A DNA stretch of 64,000 bases, from NCBI RefSeq assembly GCF_009727055.1, contig NC_052358.1, forward strand, positions 44,137,948 through 44,201,947. Direction: 5' to 3'. Every line of letters starts with the position of its first letter. The first letter of the stretch is position 1. This stretch comes from Benincasa hispida. Taxonomy: Eukaryota > Streptophyta > Magnoliopsida > Cucurbitales > Cucurbitaceae. A program made the position numbers and the translations under genes. The notes below the pieces were generated by a model. It saw nothing but the letters and a program-made list of their open reading frames with translations. It did no database searches and was not told the origin of the DNA. Below are positions 44,571-55,503 of this stretch, one piece after another.

Positions 44571-44859
44571 TGTGAAACCCGGATTTCCATTATTCCTTAC
44601 TTAAGCAGGTGATTAAGGAAATTAACTAAGTAAAAGTTAAATCCTATGTTGAAGTGAAGGAAAATTTTTAGGTGTTGAATAGATTTTCCTTGAGTAGTTT
44701 TGAGTTAAGCTTAAATTGATGAAAAATTGACTAAGTGTTGGACTAGGCATTGCCATGCGTTGGCCATAAGATCTTGGAGCGATTATTTGGGCCAAGGGAG
44801 AAGTTGAAGTGGGAGTGACGCATGCTTTGGAGGTTTGACCAACGCATTAGGCTAGTTGG

Positions 44860-45250
44860 ATGCGTTGAATGATGGATGTGTTGGATGCATTAGATGCATT
44901 GGATGATGGATGTGTTGGATGATGGATGCATTGGTTGTATTGGATGCGTTAGATGGTGGATGCATTGGATGCGTTGGTGAAGGAAGGAAAATGGAAGTGA
45001 GGCATCGGGATGGCATGAGGGTTGGAGGGTGGCATGCGTCGAGCAACCTTGGCCAAATGCCCAGCCATGCATTGAGCAACCTCAGCCAAATGCCCAGCCA
45101 TGCGTCGAGCAGTCTCGGCCAAATTGCCCAGGCATGCATCGAGCGACCAACCTATGTAGCACGCCCTGCATCGGTGACCAGCACCATGCGCCCATGCCAA
45201 GCAAGCCGTGCGATGCTACCTAGTAAGCCATGCGTTGAGGATGGGCGGTC
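44860..45250 (+). repeat. ATGCGTTGG / CATGCGTCGAGCA short repeats in the solo LTR
   Basis: First half: GATGGATGCATTGGATGCGTTGGATG-like units of about 10-20 bases. Second half: three roughly 36-bp units with CAATGCCCAGCCATGCGTCG-like text, also found inverted at 1-190. Long open frames on both strands here (60-126 codons) arise from the repeats. Confidence 0.75.
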
Positions 45251-45633
45251 ACCCTATGCGTTGGTGATGGCTAGCTCTTGTGATGGCTAAGTTGGATTGC
45301 GATGGTAGTGAATTGGCTTGCTATGCATTGATTATAGGCTATGCATTGAGTAGTGGACTATGCGTTGAACATCCAAGAGTTGGACGCATATAAAGGATGA
45401 GATCACCTAAAGAACGTCATTAAACCATGTGTCTTCTTGGGAGGAAGCCTTAAGCCTTAAGAATTTGAGGTGGTTGCATTTGAGGACATGCAATTTAAGG
45501 CTCATGCATTGGCTACTTAGGAGGAAGACACTTAGATTGCGCTGATCAAAATGATGTGTTGGTAGTGTGTGGGAGAAACACTTGGACATGCAACCAAGTA
45601 GGTGGTGTCAACTTTGGAGAAGGTTTGGACGAC

Positions 45634-45641
45634 TATAAATA
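45634..45641 (+). promoter_or_regulatory. TATA box of the solo LTR
   Basis: TATAAATA in CGACTATAAATAGGGCC, about 1.06 kb into the LTR. This is a good plant TATA context, and it sets the LTR on the plus strand. Confidence 0.6.
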
Positions 45642-46809
45642 GGGCCAAAAGACTTCATTTTTAGATCACAATTCAAAAATACAGTAAAAAGAGTGGGAGA
45701 GTTGAGCAAACCATGCGTTAAAGCCAAAATCCATGCGTTGGTCATAGAATTTCAAAGAGGACGTTTTGGACAGTGAAGTCTGGAAAGCAGCATCAAATTG
45801 GGACGAGGAGTTCTCCCAATTTACTCATGTGTTTGGAGTGATTTCAAAGCCATCTGAAAGCTCTGGAAGTCTAGTTTTCAGGGTAGGGCTGCCGGAGGAA
45901 AAGCTAGAAGGGATCGGGCTGGAAACTTGAAAGAATACAGAAGGGTCAGGCTGTCGGATAAGCTTGGGCCAGTCTTGAAGATTTTGAGATTCCGGCCAAA
46001 CCACGAGGATTTCTGAGTTCAAATTTTAGGGTAAGCTTTCTGAGATATTTTAGAACATGTTTTTAGAAGAAAGTATCTTAAACTAAGATCTGGAACTATG
46101 AATAATCTGAGCTTTAAATTGAATCTTGATTTTAGGGTTCAAAAGCGAGCCTGAGGTGACAAAGGAGCTTCTAGAGAGAAAGGTTTCTAAACGATCAAGG
46201 TGAGTGACTAAAATATTTAAAATGTTTTAAGAAATCATGTGCTAAAGAAAGATCTTTAAGATAAAGACATGTTTTCTAAGTTTTATTAAAGAAAGTCATT
46301 TTATGACAATTTTTACTTGAAACTCGATACCGAAGGACATTTGAGAAGGTATTTGAGTAGCTCGATACTGAAGGACATAGTTGAGAAGGTATCTAAGCAA
46401 AAGTACCCAAGTGTGGGGTAGTTCTTTTGATAAAAATCAGTTTTCTGGTCACTCACTGGGCTTTATAGCTCATGCTTTCCAAATGTTTTTCTTTTCTTCC
46501 TAGGTACCGAAAGGTGAGGAGTTCCAGGGTGCTGCTAAGTTCAAGGTCTGCCACGTACTACAGTTACACTTCCGGAAGGTTTTACAGTTGTTGTTGTAAT
46601 TTGTAATTAAGTCTTGAAGTTGTATAAATGATACATTGTTGTAAAATAAAATGGGCCTACTTAATCAGTTGATTGTTAAATTTATTCATTGGTATCAGAG
46701 TTATTTCCGAAAGAGTTATTAGGCAGTAAGTGTCAACCAAAGGGTTGATAACTGCTGCAGTTACGCCCTTTCCTCAGGCTCAGAGGGTGGTATGGGGCGG
46801 GGTGTGACA

Positions 46810-47769
46810 AGCTGCCCAGCTCAATTGAGCTCCCTCACAACTCGGGGAACACAAGGAAAGAGCACTGCCAAGCAATCACCCTGCGAAGTGGAAAGATGAC
46901 AGCGGAAGAAAGGAAAGAGCCTAACAAGATCAATTCGAATGCGATGGAATTCAAGAACCCATTGACGCAAAATGAATCAGAAGAGCCCGAGACGATGGAA
47001 CCGGAAGTTGCGTCCACCTCTAAGCCTCTAGAACATGGAACAGTGAAGGTACAGCTACCACCACTCCCGCAAAGACTAAAGAAGAAGAAAAATAATGAAG
47101 TTCAGTATCATCGCTTCATGGAAATGTTAAAACAACTACACATCAACATCCCATTTACATAAGCGATAGAACAGATGCCAAAATATGCCAAGTTTTTGAA
47201 GGACCTAGTGTCAAAGAAAAGAAGCACAGGAAAGTTCGCTACGGTGGCATTAATGCAAAAATCAAACACTATAATCCCACCGAAGATGCACGACCTAGGA
47301 AGCTTTATGATACCCTGCTCAATTGGCAGGATCTATATCGGTCAAGCGCTATGCCTGTCTCTTATACACATCTAGATGTGTATAAGAGAAGATGCACGAC
47401 CTAGGAAGCTTTATGATACCCTGCTCAATTGGCAGGATCTATATCGGTCAAGCGCTATGCGATCTTGGGGCCAGCATAAATTTAATGCCCCTTTCAATCT
47501 TCAAACAGTTGAATGTGGGGCAGTTGATGCCCACAATAGTGACTCTTCAGCTTGCGGATAGGTCCCTAGTTCACTCTGAGGGAAAGTTGAAGGATGTCCT
47601 GGTCACAATTGATAAATTCATTCTACTAGTAGACTTCATCATTCTAGACTATGAGGTGGACAAAGATGTGCCCATCATATTGGGACAACCATTTTTATCT
47701 AATGGTCGTGCTCAAATTGATGTGCACAAAGGAGAGATCACGATGAGTATAAATAAGAGCTCGAGTTGA
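46810..47769 (+). pseudogene. Athila-like gag end and aspartic protease (element B)
   Basis: After the solo LTR the frame resumes with HCQAITLRSGK and an acidic linker, then MLKQLHINIPF, a stop, and EQMPKYAKFLKDLVSKKR. The retropepsin region reads GSFMIPCSIGRIYIGQALCD then LGASINLMPLSIF, with D-L-G-A-S at the catalytic position (about 47460). DVPIILGQPFLS (47670) is the second conserved strand. A 35-bp adapter remnant plus an exact 71-bp repeat (47355-47460) interrupts the frame artificially. The enzyme would cleave the Gag-Pol polyprotein. Confidence 0.85.
47355..47389. other. Sequencing adapter remnant (Tn5 mosaic ends) with exact 71-bp flanking repeat
   Basis: CTGTCTCTTATACACATCT is followed by AGATGTGTATAAGAGA, lacking only the last three adapter bases. 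47284-47354 and 47390-47460 are identical. This is the signature of a read containing a mate-pair junction adapter kept in the assembly. Confidence 0.97.
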
Positions 47770-48505
47770 ACATCATAAAAGCGATGAAGTATCCAGAAGA
47801 TGAAGACCTATCAGAATTTGACAATGAACAAAGTTGCGATGAAGAATCGGAGTTCAAAGAAGAAGATGAAAGAGAGGATGTGATAGCATCCATAAAAACC
47901 TGCCATGTAATCATGAAGACAATCAACGATGAAGAAAATTTGAATTTGAATGAAGAGAGAAAAACACAAAAACCTTCCTTTGAACAACCACCTACCTTGG
48001 AGCTGAAAACTCTGCCAAGTCATTTGAAGTATGTTTTCCTTGGGCAAAATGAAACCTTGCCAGTGATAATATCCTTTGCACTACCAGAAGAACAAGAAAA
48101 TGCGCTGGTCAGCATCTTGAGGAAGTATATAAAAGCAATTGGATGGACGCTAGCAGATATAAGAGAAATTAGTCCAACATACTGCAAGCACAGAATTCGT
48201 CTCGAAGAAAACCAGAAATAGTCTATCGAACCTCAACGTAGACTAAACCTTGCGATGAAAGAGGTTGTAAAAAAGAAGATCATTAAATGTTTGGACGCAT
48301 CATCATATATCCAATTGCCGACAGCACGTGGGTTAGCCCCGTGCAATGCGTGCCCAAGAAGGGAGGAATGACGGTAGTCCCGAACGCAAACAACGAATTA
48401 ATACCCATGAGGACCGTCACTGGCTGGCGGATTTGCATGGACTACTGGAAGCTTAATGCAACAACGAAGAAGAACCATTTCCCTTTACATTTTATTGATC
48501 AAATG
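47770..48505 (+). pseudogene. Athila-like RT N-terminal part (element B), cut by element C
   Basis: An acidic linker is followed by PPTLELKTLPSHLKYVFLG, GWTLADIREISPTYCKHRI, a stop at 48219, RRLNLAMKEVVKKKIIK, a frameshift at about 48290, then WVSPVQCVPKKGGMTVV, GWRICMDYWKLNATTKKNH and FPLHFIDQM. This is the finger and palm start of Ty3/gypsy RT. The catalytic FxDD region and everything downstream are missing. The LTR of element C begins at 48506. Confidence 0.9.
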
Positions 48506-48507
48506 TC

Positions 48508-48531
48508 ATAACTTGTAGAAATACAAGTTAT
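48508..48531 (+). repeat. Hairpin at the LTR start (10-bp arms, GAAA loop)
   Basis: ATAACTTGTA, GAAA, TACAAGTTAT. It is identical at 58235-58258 and, inverted, at 60525-60548. Confidence 0.9.
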
Positions 48532-49060
48532 TTATACTGCTTTATTTAGATATTGCGATTAAAAGAGAGGAAAGTTGCGTCAATTGTATGGAAATTAGCT
48601 AAGAAATATAAGAATTATAAATTGTCGTCAATACACACACTGACACCATTGCGATGGTAGAAAATAATATTTCAAGTCTGTTTTGCAGGAAATCAAGTCA
48701 CCGCATGCGTTCATGGCTCAAGAGAAAAAGATTAACGCATTTACGTCGCATTGCGCCCATCATTCAGGAATGAATAGATGATCAAAGCAATGACGGCACA
48801 TGCGACAATTGATCAAGAGCTTTGCGATCAACGCAACTTCAACCGCATGCGATAATAAAAAACAACACCACATGCAGGCACACGATCAAAAGATGCAAAT
48901 GAGCAACGCAATCACGGAGGATTTTGAAATGTGTACAACTAACCGTTGTGCATTTTCGACGGATTGATTGCATAATAGAAGAAATATTTATTCCACCATT
49001 TTCAGAATTTCCATAACAATAAAGTGGGGACCACACGACAGAGAGTCAAAGCATTCATCT

Positions 49061-49068
49061 ATAAATAC
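49061..49068 (+). promoter_or_regulatory. TATA box in LTR C
   Basis: CATCTATAAATACCCTCAG, repeated in the second segment copy at about 49785. On the minus strand of the solo LTR it lies near 60005. In the 3' LTR the site reads CATCTAATACCC, with three bases lost. Confidence 0.65.
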
Positions 49069-51128
49069 CCTCAGAGAATTCACTGAAAAAATATACTTGA
49101 TACGAGGCTATTTTGATATTTGTATATTGAGAGAGAGGCTGATCGGAGAAGATCCGGGAGGAAAAGAGGCAAGTTCAAGAGGTGAGTCTCAGGGCGAATC
49201 ATTCCAAATCCCCGCTATGAAGCTCTGTACCTAGATCAACTCTACCGGTTGAGCAAGCCTGAGAGGGACGCTCATCCTTCCATTCACTCCATATGCCGCA
49301 AAGCGATTTCTCCATCCAGATCTGTGTCAAAACGTTGGCACTCTTCTATATTTGTTTCTATCTCTGTCATCAATTATATCTCATCTTCTTAGTCTAAATC
49401 ATTCACACCATGTATCAGACGCTTGATTCTATAATTAAATGTCATGATCATTTTCATCTCCATATTTTTGTCTACTTTCGTTCCTCCATTTATCGCTTTT
49501 CTACGATGTTTTCTTAATCCCTTGTTAATTAGAATGAATTATACAAGTAAATTAATTTGTGCTAAAGAAATAAATATGTTTAACTAAAGCATGCTAGACG
49601 GCATCTTCACCTGTGAGAGCAGAAGTAAAGATGCCATTCTGATCTGTCAAGAGAAGGTTAGAAGAATGCGTTAACTAAAGCGAGAAGTANATTGCATAAC
49701 AGAAGGAATATTTATTCCACCATTTTCGGAATTTCTATAACAATAAAGTGGGGACCACACGACAGAGAGTCAGAGCATTCATCTATAAATACCCTCAGAG
49801 AATTCACTGAAAAATATACTTGATACGAGGCTATTTTGATATTTGTATATTGAGAGAGAGGCTGATTGAAGAAGATCCGGGAAGAAAAGAGGCAAGGCCG
49901 AGAGGTGAGTCTCAAGGCGAATCATTCCAAATCCCCGCCGTGAAGCTCTGTACCTACATCAACTCTACCGGTTGAGAAAGCCTGAGAGGGACGCTCATCC
50001 TTCCATTCACTCCATACGCCGGCAAGCGATTTCTCCATTCAGATCTGTGTCAAGACTTGGCACTCTTCTTTATTTGTTTCTATCTCTATCATCAATTGTA
50101 TCTCATCTTCTTAGTCTAAATCATTCACACTATGTATCAGACACTTGATTCTATAATTAAATGTCATGATCATTTTCATCTCCATATTTCTGTCTACTTC
50201 CGTTCCTCCATTAATCCTTTTCTCCACGATGTTTTCTTAATCCCTTGGGAATTAGAATAAATTAAACAAGTAAATTAATTGGTGCTAAAGAAATAAATAT
50301 GTTTAGCTAGAGCATGCTAGACGACATCTTCACCTGCGAGAGCAGAAGTAAAGATGCCATTCTGATCTGTCGAGAGAAGGTTAGAGGAATGCGTTAACTA
50401 AAATGAGAAGTACTTCCAGAGATGGAAGAAACCTTGCATTCATTACGTTCATCCCTGTTTCACCACAGAGATGTGGGAACACGGCTGATCACCAAGAGAT
50501 GTACGCCAAGGGAAAGCGGAATCGTAGTTATATCTTTAACGCAATTAATGAACTTGCGATGTTTGTACTAATTATCCTTTCTCTTTCTGCTTTATACATA
50601 AAGCCTTGCCACCATATAACACGATTCTTTGTATAATCTTCATAGTCAGTCTCAAACTCGGTATCATGTATCATGTAACCTATATCTTGTATCATCATAG
50701 CTTAGGTTTACTTTTATTGCACTTTATTTTACTGCACAACTTTACTTTACCGCATATTTTACTTACCACAATTTTAAATACTTGTATAAACCAATCTTTT
50801 ATTAATTGAAAAACCCTTGGTCGCATATATCACGAACATAACACAATTAACTTAAAACAATCCCTGTGTTCGACCTCGGTTCATTCCGAGAAACTTGCGG
50901 TGAAATTATATTTGGTTTCAACGCAAGGAAACTTGTGACAACGCATATCATACTACAAGTATCCCATTAATAATGCATACATCTAGAAGTAGTATCACAT
51001 AAAGTGTGCATGAGCAACAACACAACATAAGATTACCTTTTGCGTTACAAGTTTATGGCAATATGAGCTTGTAGCACATCATCATGCATGCACATTACAA
51101 ACGTTCAAATCCCAAGTCATCAAGTTTA

Positions 51129-51146
51129 TGGTGCCGTTGTCGGGAA
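51129..51146 (+). promoter_or_regulatory. Primer-binding site of element C (tRNA-Asp type, mutated)
   Basis: TGGTGCCGTTGTCGGGAA, six bases after the LTR end. It has few differences from the site of element B. Confidence 0.75.
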
Positions 51147-51338
51147 CTGGTAACGGTTAGTGTTAAATATGTTTGTGATATTTTGCAGGACAGATCTCTT
51201 TGTACTGGCTGTTTATCGTGGAGAGCAGTCTGACGGCTTATGTGTTCAGGAGTGATCCAGCAATTCTAAGCGAACCCAGAGATCAATTGTATTATTCGTG
51301 CAGAAGCACATCAGGGCCGAATTAAGTGGTGAAGAAGC

Positions 51339-52802
51339 ATGGCTAATAATAACGAGGTACCCGCAGGGAATCAAAGGGAAAATTGGCCAACGTAAGACTC
51401 CATATTTCTTGCTGCTGACCGCAACATTCCTATGAGGAACTATGCGGCACTGGATTTTTACAACTTCTCGCCCGGAATTTCAAGACCTATGGTTGAGGAG
51501 AATGTAAGCTTTGAAATACGATCGATTATGCTGTTGATGATTCAGAATGTGCGGCAAGTCGAAGGATTACAAGGAGAAGACCCACATGCTCATTCGACGA
51601 GTTTTGTAGACATGTGCAGCGCATTTTCCATGCCTGGTGTGACTCAAGAGGGACTTAGATTATACCTTTTCCTGTACACACTNTGTGCAGCGCATTTTCC
51701 ATGCCTGGTGTGACTCAAGAGGGACTTAGATTATACCTTTTCCTGTACACACTGCGGGACGAAGCAAAGAGGTGGGCTCAGTTGTTAGAGCCGGATGAGA
51801 TTAACGCATGGGAACAATTGGTTGACCGGTTCATGAACAGATTCTTCCCTCCGACCGTTAACGCAAGGAGACGGAGGGATGTGTTGAATTTTGAACAAAG
51901 GAGTTATGAAACTTTGAGCACCGCCTGGGTGTGTTTCAAACAGTTAGTGAAAATTTGTCCGCATATCCGGATTCCCGATAGCGTTCTGATGGAGACTTTT
52001 TACAATGGCTTAGATCAATCAACGCAAGCAGTTGCTGATGCCTCCACATTAGGAGGATTAATGGACAGATCATATATGGAAGCCAAGAGCATATTTGATC
52101 ACATCTCGCGACATTCTGATGAGTGGATTGATGTCGGGTTTGAGGAAAGGGGTTTAGAGCAAGAAAGAGTAGAAAGTGCCAATGTGTCAACTGATATAAT
52201 GAGTACACTTGTAGATCAAATGACCACGATGACCTCGCTTCTTCAGATGATGGCTAATCAACAGAGAAATCTCACTTAAGGTTCAACATAAGTTAATGCA
52301 TTAATGCACGTGGCCGTAATGAATTGCGTTCAATGTGGGAGGGACATCCAGCAGAAGTCTGCTCGTGGAATCAACAGGTCGTATATTCTGTCTATAATGA
52401 GTCATTTGGAAACATCTATAACCCTGGTTGGTGGGATCACCCAACTTTAAGTTGGGACGGGAATCACAACCAAATGAGCCTTACTTTCCATCAGAACAGT
52501 TGTCAAGGGGATCGAGGCAACCCTCGGTCTTCATTAATTCGGACAGTAGCCCAGGTAACTGTCAAAGTATACCATCTTATGACCAACCGTTTTTATATGA
52601 TACCTCTTGCAGTACCGCGTCTTTGGAGACTTCATTGAAGTATTATATCGAAAAGAGCGAGGAAATTAGACAATCACAAGCTAACTCCCTTAGAGGTTTG
52701 AAAGAGCAGATTGAACAACTTGCAATTGAGTTGAAAAATAAAGCGTCTGGTACGCTGCCTAGCAGTTCAAGAGCACCGGGGCCACGAGATAAAGAGTAAT
52801 GT
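51339..52802 (+). pseudogene. Athila-like gag (element C)
   Basis: ATG at 51339 opens MANNNEVPAGNQRENW, with a stop at 51390. The frame continues with NYAALDFYNFSPGISRPMVE and GLQGEDPHAHSTSFVDMCSA. An exact 70-bp repeat around an N at 51683 breaks it artificially. Then come RDEAKRWAQLLEPDE, NRFFPPTVNARRR, CFKQLVKICPHIRIPDSVLM and DRSYMEAKSIFDHISRH. A knuckle region at about 52325-52370 (CVQCG then GHPAEVC) is split by a frameshift. NPGWWDHPTLSWDGN and LRGLKEQIEQLAIELKN end it before the gap. Compared with gag of B the layout is the same. Confidence 0.85.
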
Positions 52803-53532
52803 NNNNNNNNNNNNNNNNNNNNNNNNNNNNNNNNNNNNNNNNNNNNNNNNNNNNNNNNNNNNNNNNNNNNNNNNNNNNNNNNNNNNNNNNNNNNNNNNNN
52901 NNNNNNNNNNNNNNNNNNNNNNNNNNNNNNNNNNNNNNNNNNNNNNNNNNNNNNNNNNNNNNNNNNNNNNNNNNNNNNNNNNNNNNNNNNNNNNNNNNNN
53001 NNNNNNNNNNNNNNNNNNNNNNNNNNNNNNNNNNNNNNNNNNNNNNNNNNNNNNNNNNNNNNNNNNNNNNNNNNNNNNNNNNNNNNNNNNNNNNNNNNNN
53101 NNNNNNNNNNNNNNNNNNNNNNNNNNNNNNNNNNNNNNNNNNNNNNNNNNNNNNNNNNNNNNNNNNNNNNNNNNNNNNNNNNNNNNNNNNNNNNNNNNNN
53201 NNNNNNNNNNNNNNNNNNNNNNNNNNNNNNNNNNNNNNNNNNNNNNNNNNNNNNNNNNNNNNNNNNNNNNNNNNNNNNNNNNNNNNNNNNNNNNNNNNNN
53301 NNNNNNNNNNNNNNNNNNNNNNNNNNNNNNNNNNNNNNNNNNNNNNNNNNNNNNNNNNNNNNNNNNNNNNNNNNNNNNNNNNNNNNNNNNNNNNNNNNNN
53401 NNNNNNNNNNNNNNNNNNNNNNNNNNNNNNNNNNNNNNNNNNNNNNNNNNNNNNNNNNNNNNNNNNNNNNNNNNNNNNNNNNNNNNNNNNNNNNNNNNNN
53501 NNNNNNNNNNNNNNNNNNNNNNNNNNNNNNNN
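52803..53532. other. Assembly gap, 730 N
   Basis: The gap spans the end of gag and the start of protease of element C. Any open frame crossing it has no meaning. Confidence 0.99.
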
Positions 53533-54048
53533 AGTGGACAAGTTTATCTTCTCGGTGGACTTTATCATATTGGATTACGAAGCTGACAGAGAAATACCTA
53601 TCATCTTGGGTCGCCCATTTCTCGCAACAGGGTGAGCGCTGATCGATGTGCAAAAAGGAGAACTCGCCATCAGAGTTGACGATCAGGAAGTGAATTTCAA
53701 CGTTTTCAATGCGTTGAAGTACCCAAGTGATATGGAGAATTGCTAATATATTGAGAAACTGCGGGAAGAACCTTAACACGAGCCCCTAGAAGAGTTGAAG
53801 GAAGAAGATTTTGGAATCGGCGCAATATGGGAAAAGGATTACGCCGCAATTCAGGTTGAATCAAATTTTGAACCACTCAAGTTATCTGAACGAACTTCAC
53901 AACGCACTAAGCCATCCCTGGAAGAACCTCCTATGCTAGAGTTGAAGCCGTTTCATGTGCACCTCAAGTATGCTTACTTAGGCGGTAACAACACATTACC
54001 GGTTATCATTTCTGCTTCACTGAGTAAGGAGAAGGAAGATGCACTCAT
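53533..54048 (+). pseudogene. Athila-like protease C-terminal part and linker (element C)
   Basis: After the gap: [20 protein letters not shown] and [13 protein letters not shown], the last conserved strand of the retropepsin fold, then a TGA stop. ALIDVQKGELAIRVDD and an acidic linker with PPMLELKPFHVHLKYAYLGG follow. The catalytic DLGAS part must lie in the gap. It matches element B at 47640-48110. Confidence 0.85.
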
Positions 54049-55503
54049 CTAGATCCTGAGAAACAACGAAAAGGCTTTAGGATGGACCTTAGCAGACATT
54101 CGAGGAATCAGTCCCTTGTATTGCATGAACAAGATTCGTCTGGAAGAAGGAAAAAGGGGATCGATAGAAAGACAACGTCGCTTGAACCCTGCAATGAGGG
54201 AGGTTGTAAAGAAGGAAATAGTGAAGTGGCTAGATGCAGGTGTCATCTACCTGATATCTAATAGCAACTAGGTGAGCCCAGTGCAGTGTGTTCCGAAGAA
54301 AGGGGGGATGATAGTCGTCACCAATGACAAGAATGAATTAATTCCCACAAGAACAACCACAGGGTGGAGAATCTGTATAGATTATTGCAAGTTAAATTTG
54401 GCCAATAAAAAGGACCACTTCCCACTCCCGTTCATTGATTAGATGTTAGACAGACTTGTTGGGAATGAATTCTTCTGCTTTTTTTACGGCTATTCACGGT
54501 ACAACCAAATTGCAATTGCACCGGAGGATCAAGATAAGACAACATTCACGTGCCCATTTGGTACGTTTGTATTCCGTCGCATGCCGTTTGGACTTTGCAA
54601 TGCGCGTACTTTTCAATGCTATATGATGGCGATCTTTTTAGATTACTTGGAGGAGTCAGTCGAGGTATTCATGGATGATTTTTCAGTTTTCAGAAATAAT
54701 TATGACTCTTGTTTAGCTAACCATGAGAAAGTCTTGAAGAGATGTGTGGCAATGAATCTTGTCCTGAACTGGGAAAAATGCCACTTTATGGTTGAGGAAG
54801 GGATTGTACTGGGTCATAAAATCTCGAAGGCAGGATTGGAAGTTGATCAGGTGAAAATCGACGTAATTTCCAAGCTACCTCCACTAGTGAACGTGAAAAC
54901 ACTTAGGAGTTTTCTGGGACATGCTGGGTTCTATCGAAGATTTATTCGCAACTTCTCCCAGATTGCAAGACCCTTAAGTGCGCTCCTTGAAGCTGATCAT
55001 GAATATAATTTTGATGATGCATGCTCTAAAGCATTCAACACATTGAAAGAGGCACTCATCAATGCACCTATTTTGATTGCGTCGGATTGGACGCAACCAT
55101 TTGCGTTGATGTGTGATGCTAGCGGTTATGCAATGGGCGCAATGTTGAGTCAACGCAAGGACAAGGTATTGCATCCTATCTACTATGCGAGTAAAACATT
55201 GAATGATACGCAGGAGAATTATACAATTTGGAGAAGGAAATGCTCGCAGTGGTATTTGCATTGGAAAAATTTCGACAGTACTTTATCGAAACAAACGTTG
55301 TGGTGTATACCGATCACTCTGCGATCAAATATCTGATGAAAAAAAAGGATGCAAAACTGAGGCTGATACGGTGGGTGTTGCTCCTGCAAGAGTTCGACCT
55401 AGAAATCAAAGACTGGATGGGCACCGAGAACCAAGTCGATGATCATCTGTCAAGATTGGAAAATTGCGAGGCTCAAAGGAAAGAAAAAGATATTGAAGAA
55501 TGA
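54049..55503 (+). pseudogene. Athila-like reverse transcriptase and RNase H (element C)
   Basis: RT reads GWTLADIRGISPLYC, VSPVQCVPKKGGMIVV, GWRICIDYCKLN, TFTCPFGTFVFRRMPFGLCN and VEVFMDDFSVF, so the FMDD catalytic motif is intact. NLVLNWEKCHFM, GHKISKAGLEVD and LRSFLGHAGFYRRFIRNFSQ follow. The RNase H part has FALMCDASGYAMGAMLSQ and [19 protein letters not shown] frameshift at about 55225 then leads to [28 protein letters not shown] and [11 protein letters not shown]. Stops lie at about 54049, 54268 and 54440. RT-RNase H would make the cDNA. Confidence 0.92.

Larger units (their letters stand above)
44571..46809 (+). mobile_element. Solo LTR (2239 bp) inside the gag of element B
   Basis: It starts TGTGAAACCCGG and ends GGGGCGGGGTGTGACA, near-complementary termini typical of some Ty3/gypsy LTRs. 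The flanks CGCTG (44566-44570) and AGCTG (46810-46814) agree at four of five bases. Gag reading resumes on the far side (LPSS..ELPHNSGNTRKEH). Inside are ATGCGTTGG/GATGCATTGG repeats (44820-45360), a TATA box (45634), and TGGTATCAGAG at 46691, an unexpected PBS-like site 120 bp before the end. The latter could mean a remnant LTR-PBS-LTR arrangement. Confidence 0.75.
48506..51122 (+). repeat. 5' LTR of element C, with an internal duplication
   Basis: It starts TCATAACTTGTAG (family TGATAACTTGTAG) and ends CAAGTCATCA. 48966-49689 and 49691-50411 are two diverged copies of one LTR segment separated by a lone N at 49690. The 3' LTR has one. TATA boxes occur at about 49061 and 49785. Without the extra copy it is about 1.9 kb, like the other LTRs of the family. 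Confidence 0.85.

Noticed and set aside
44852..45290. Several open frames of 60-126 codons on both strands
   Set aside because: They follow from ATGCGTTGG-type repeats in a solo LTR.
52643..53779. Long open frames across the 730-N gap, on both strands
   Set aside because: They exist only because N codons are not counted as stops. The real content is gag and protease of element C.
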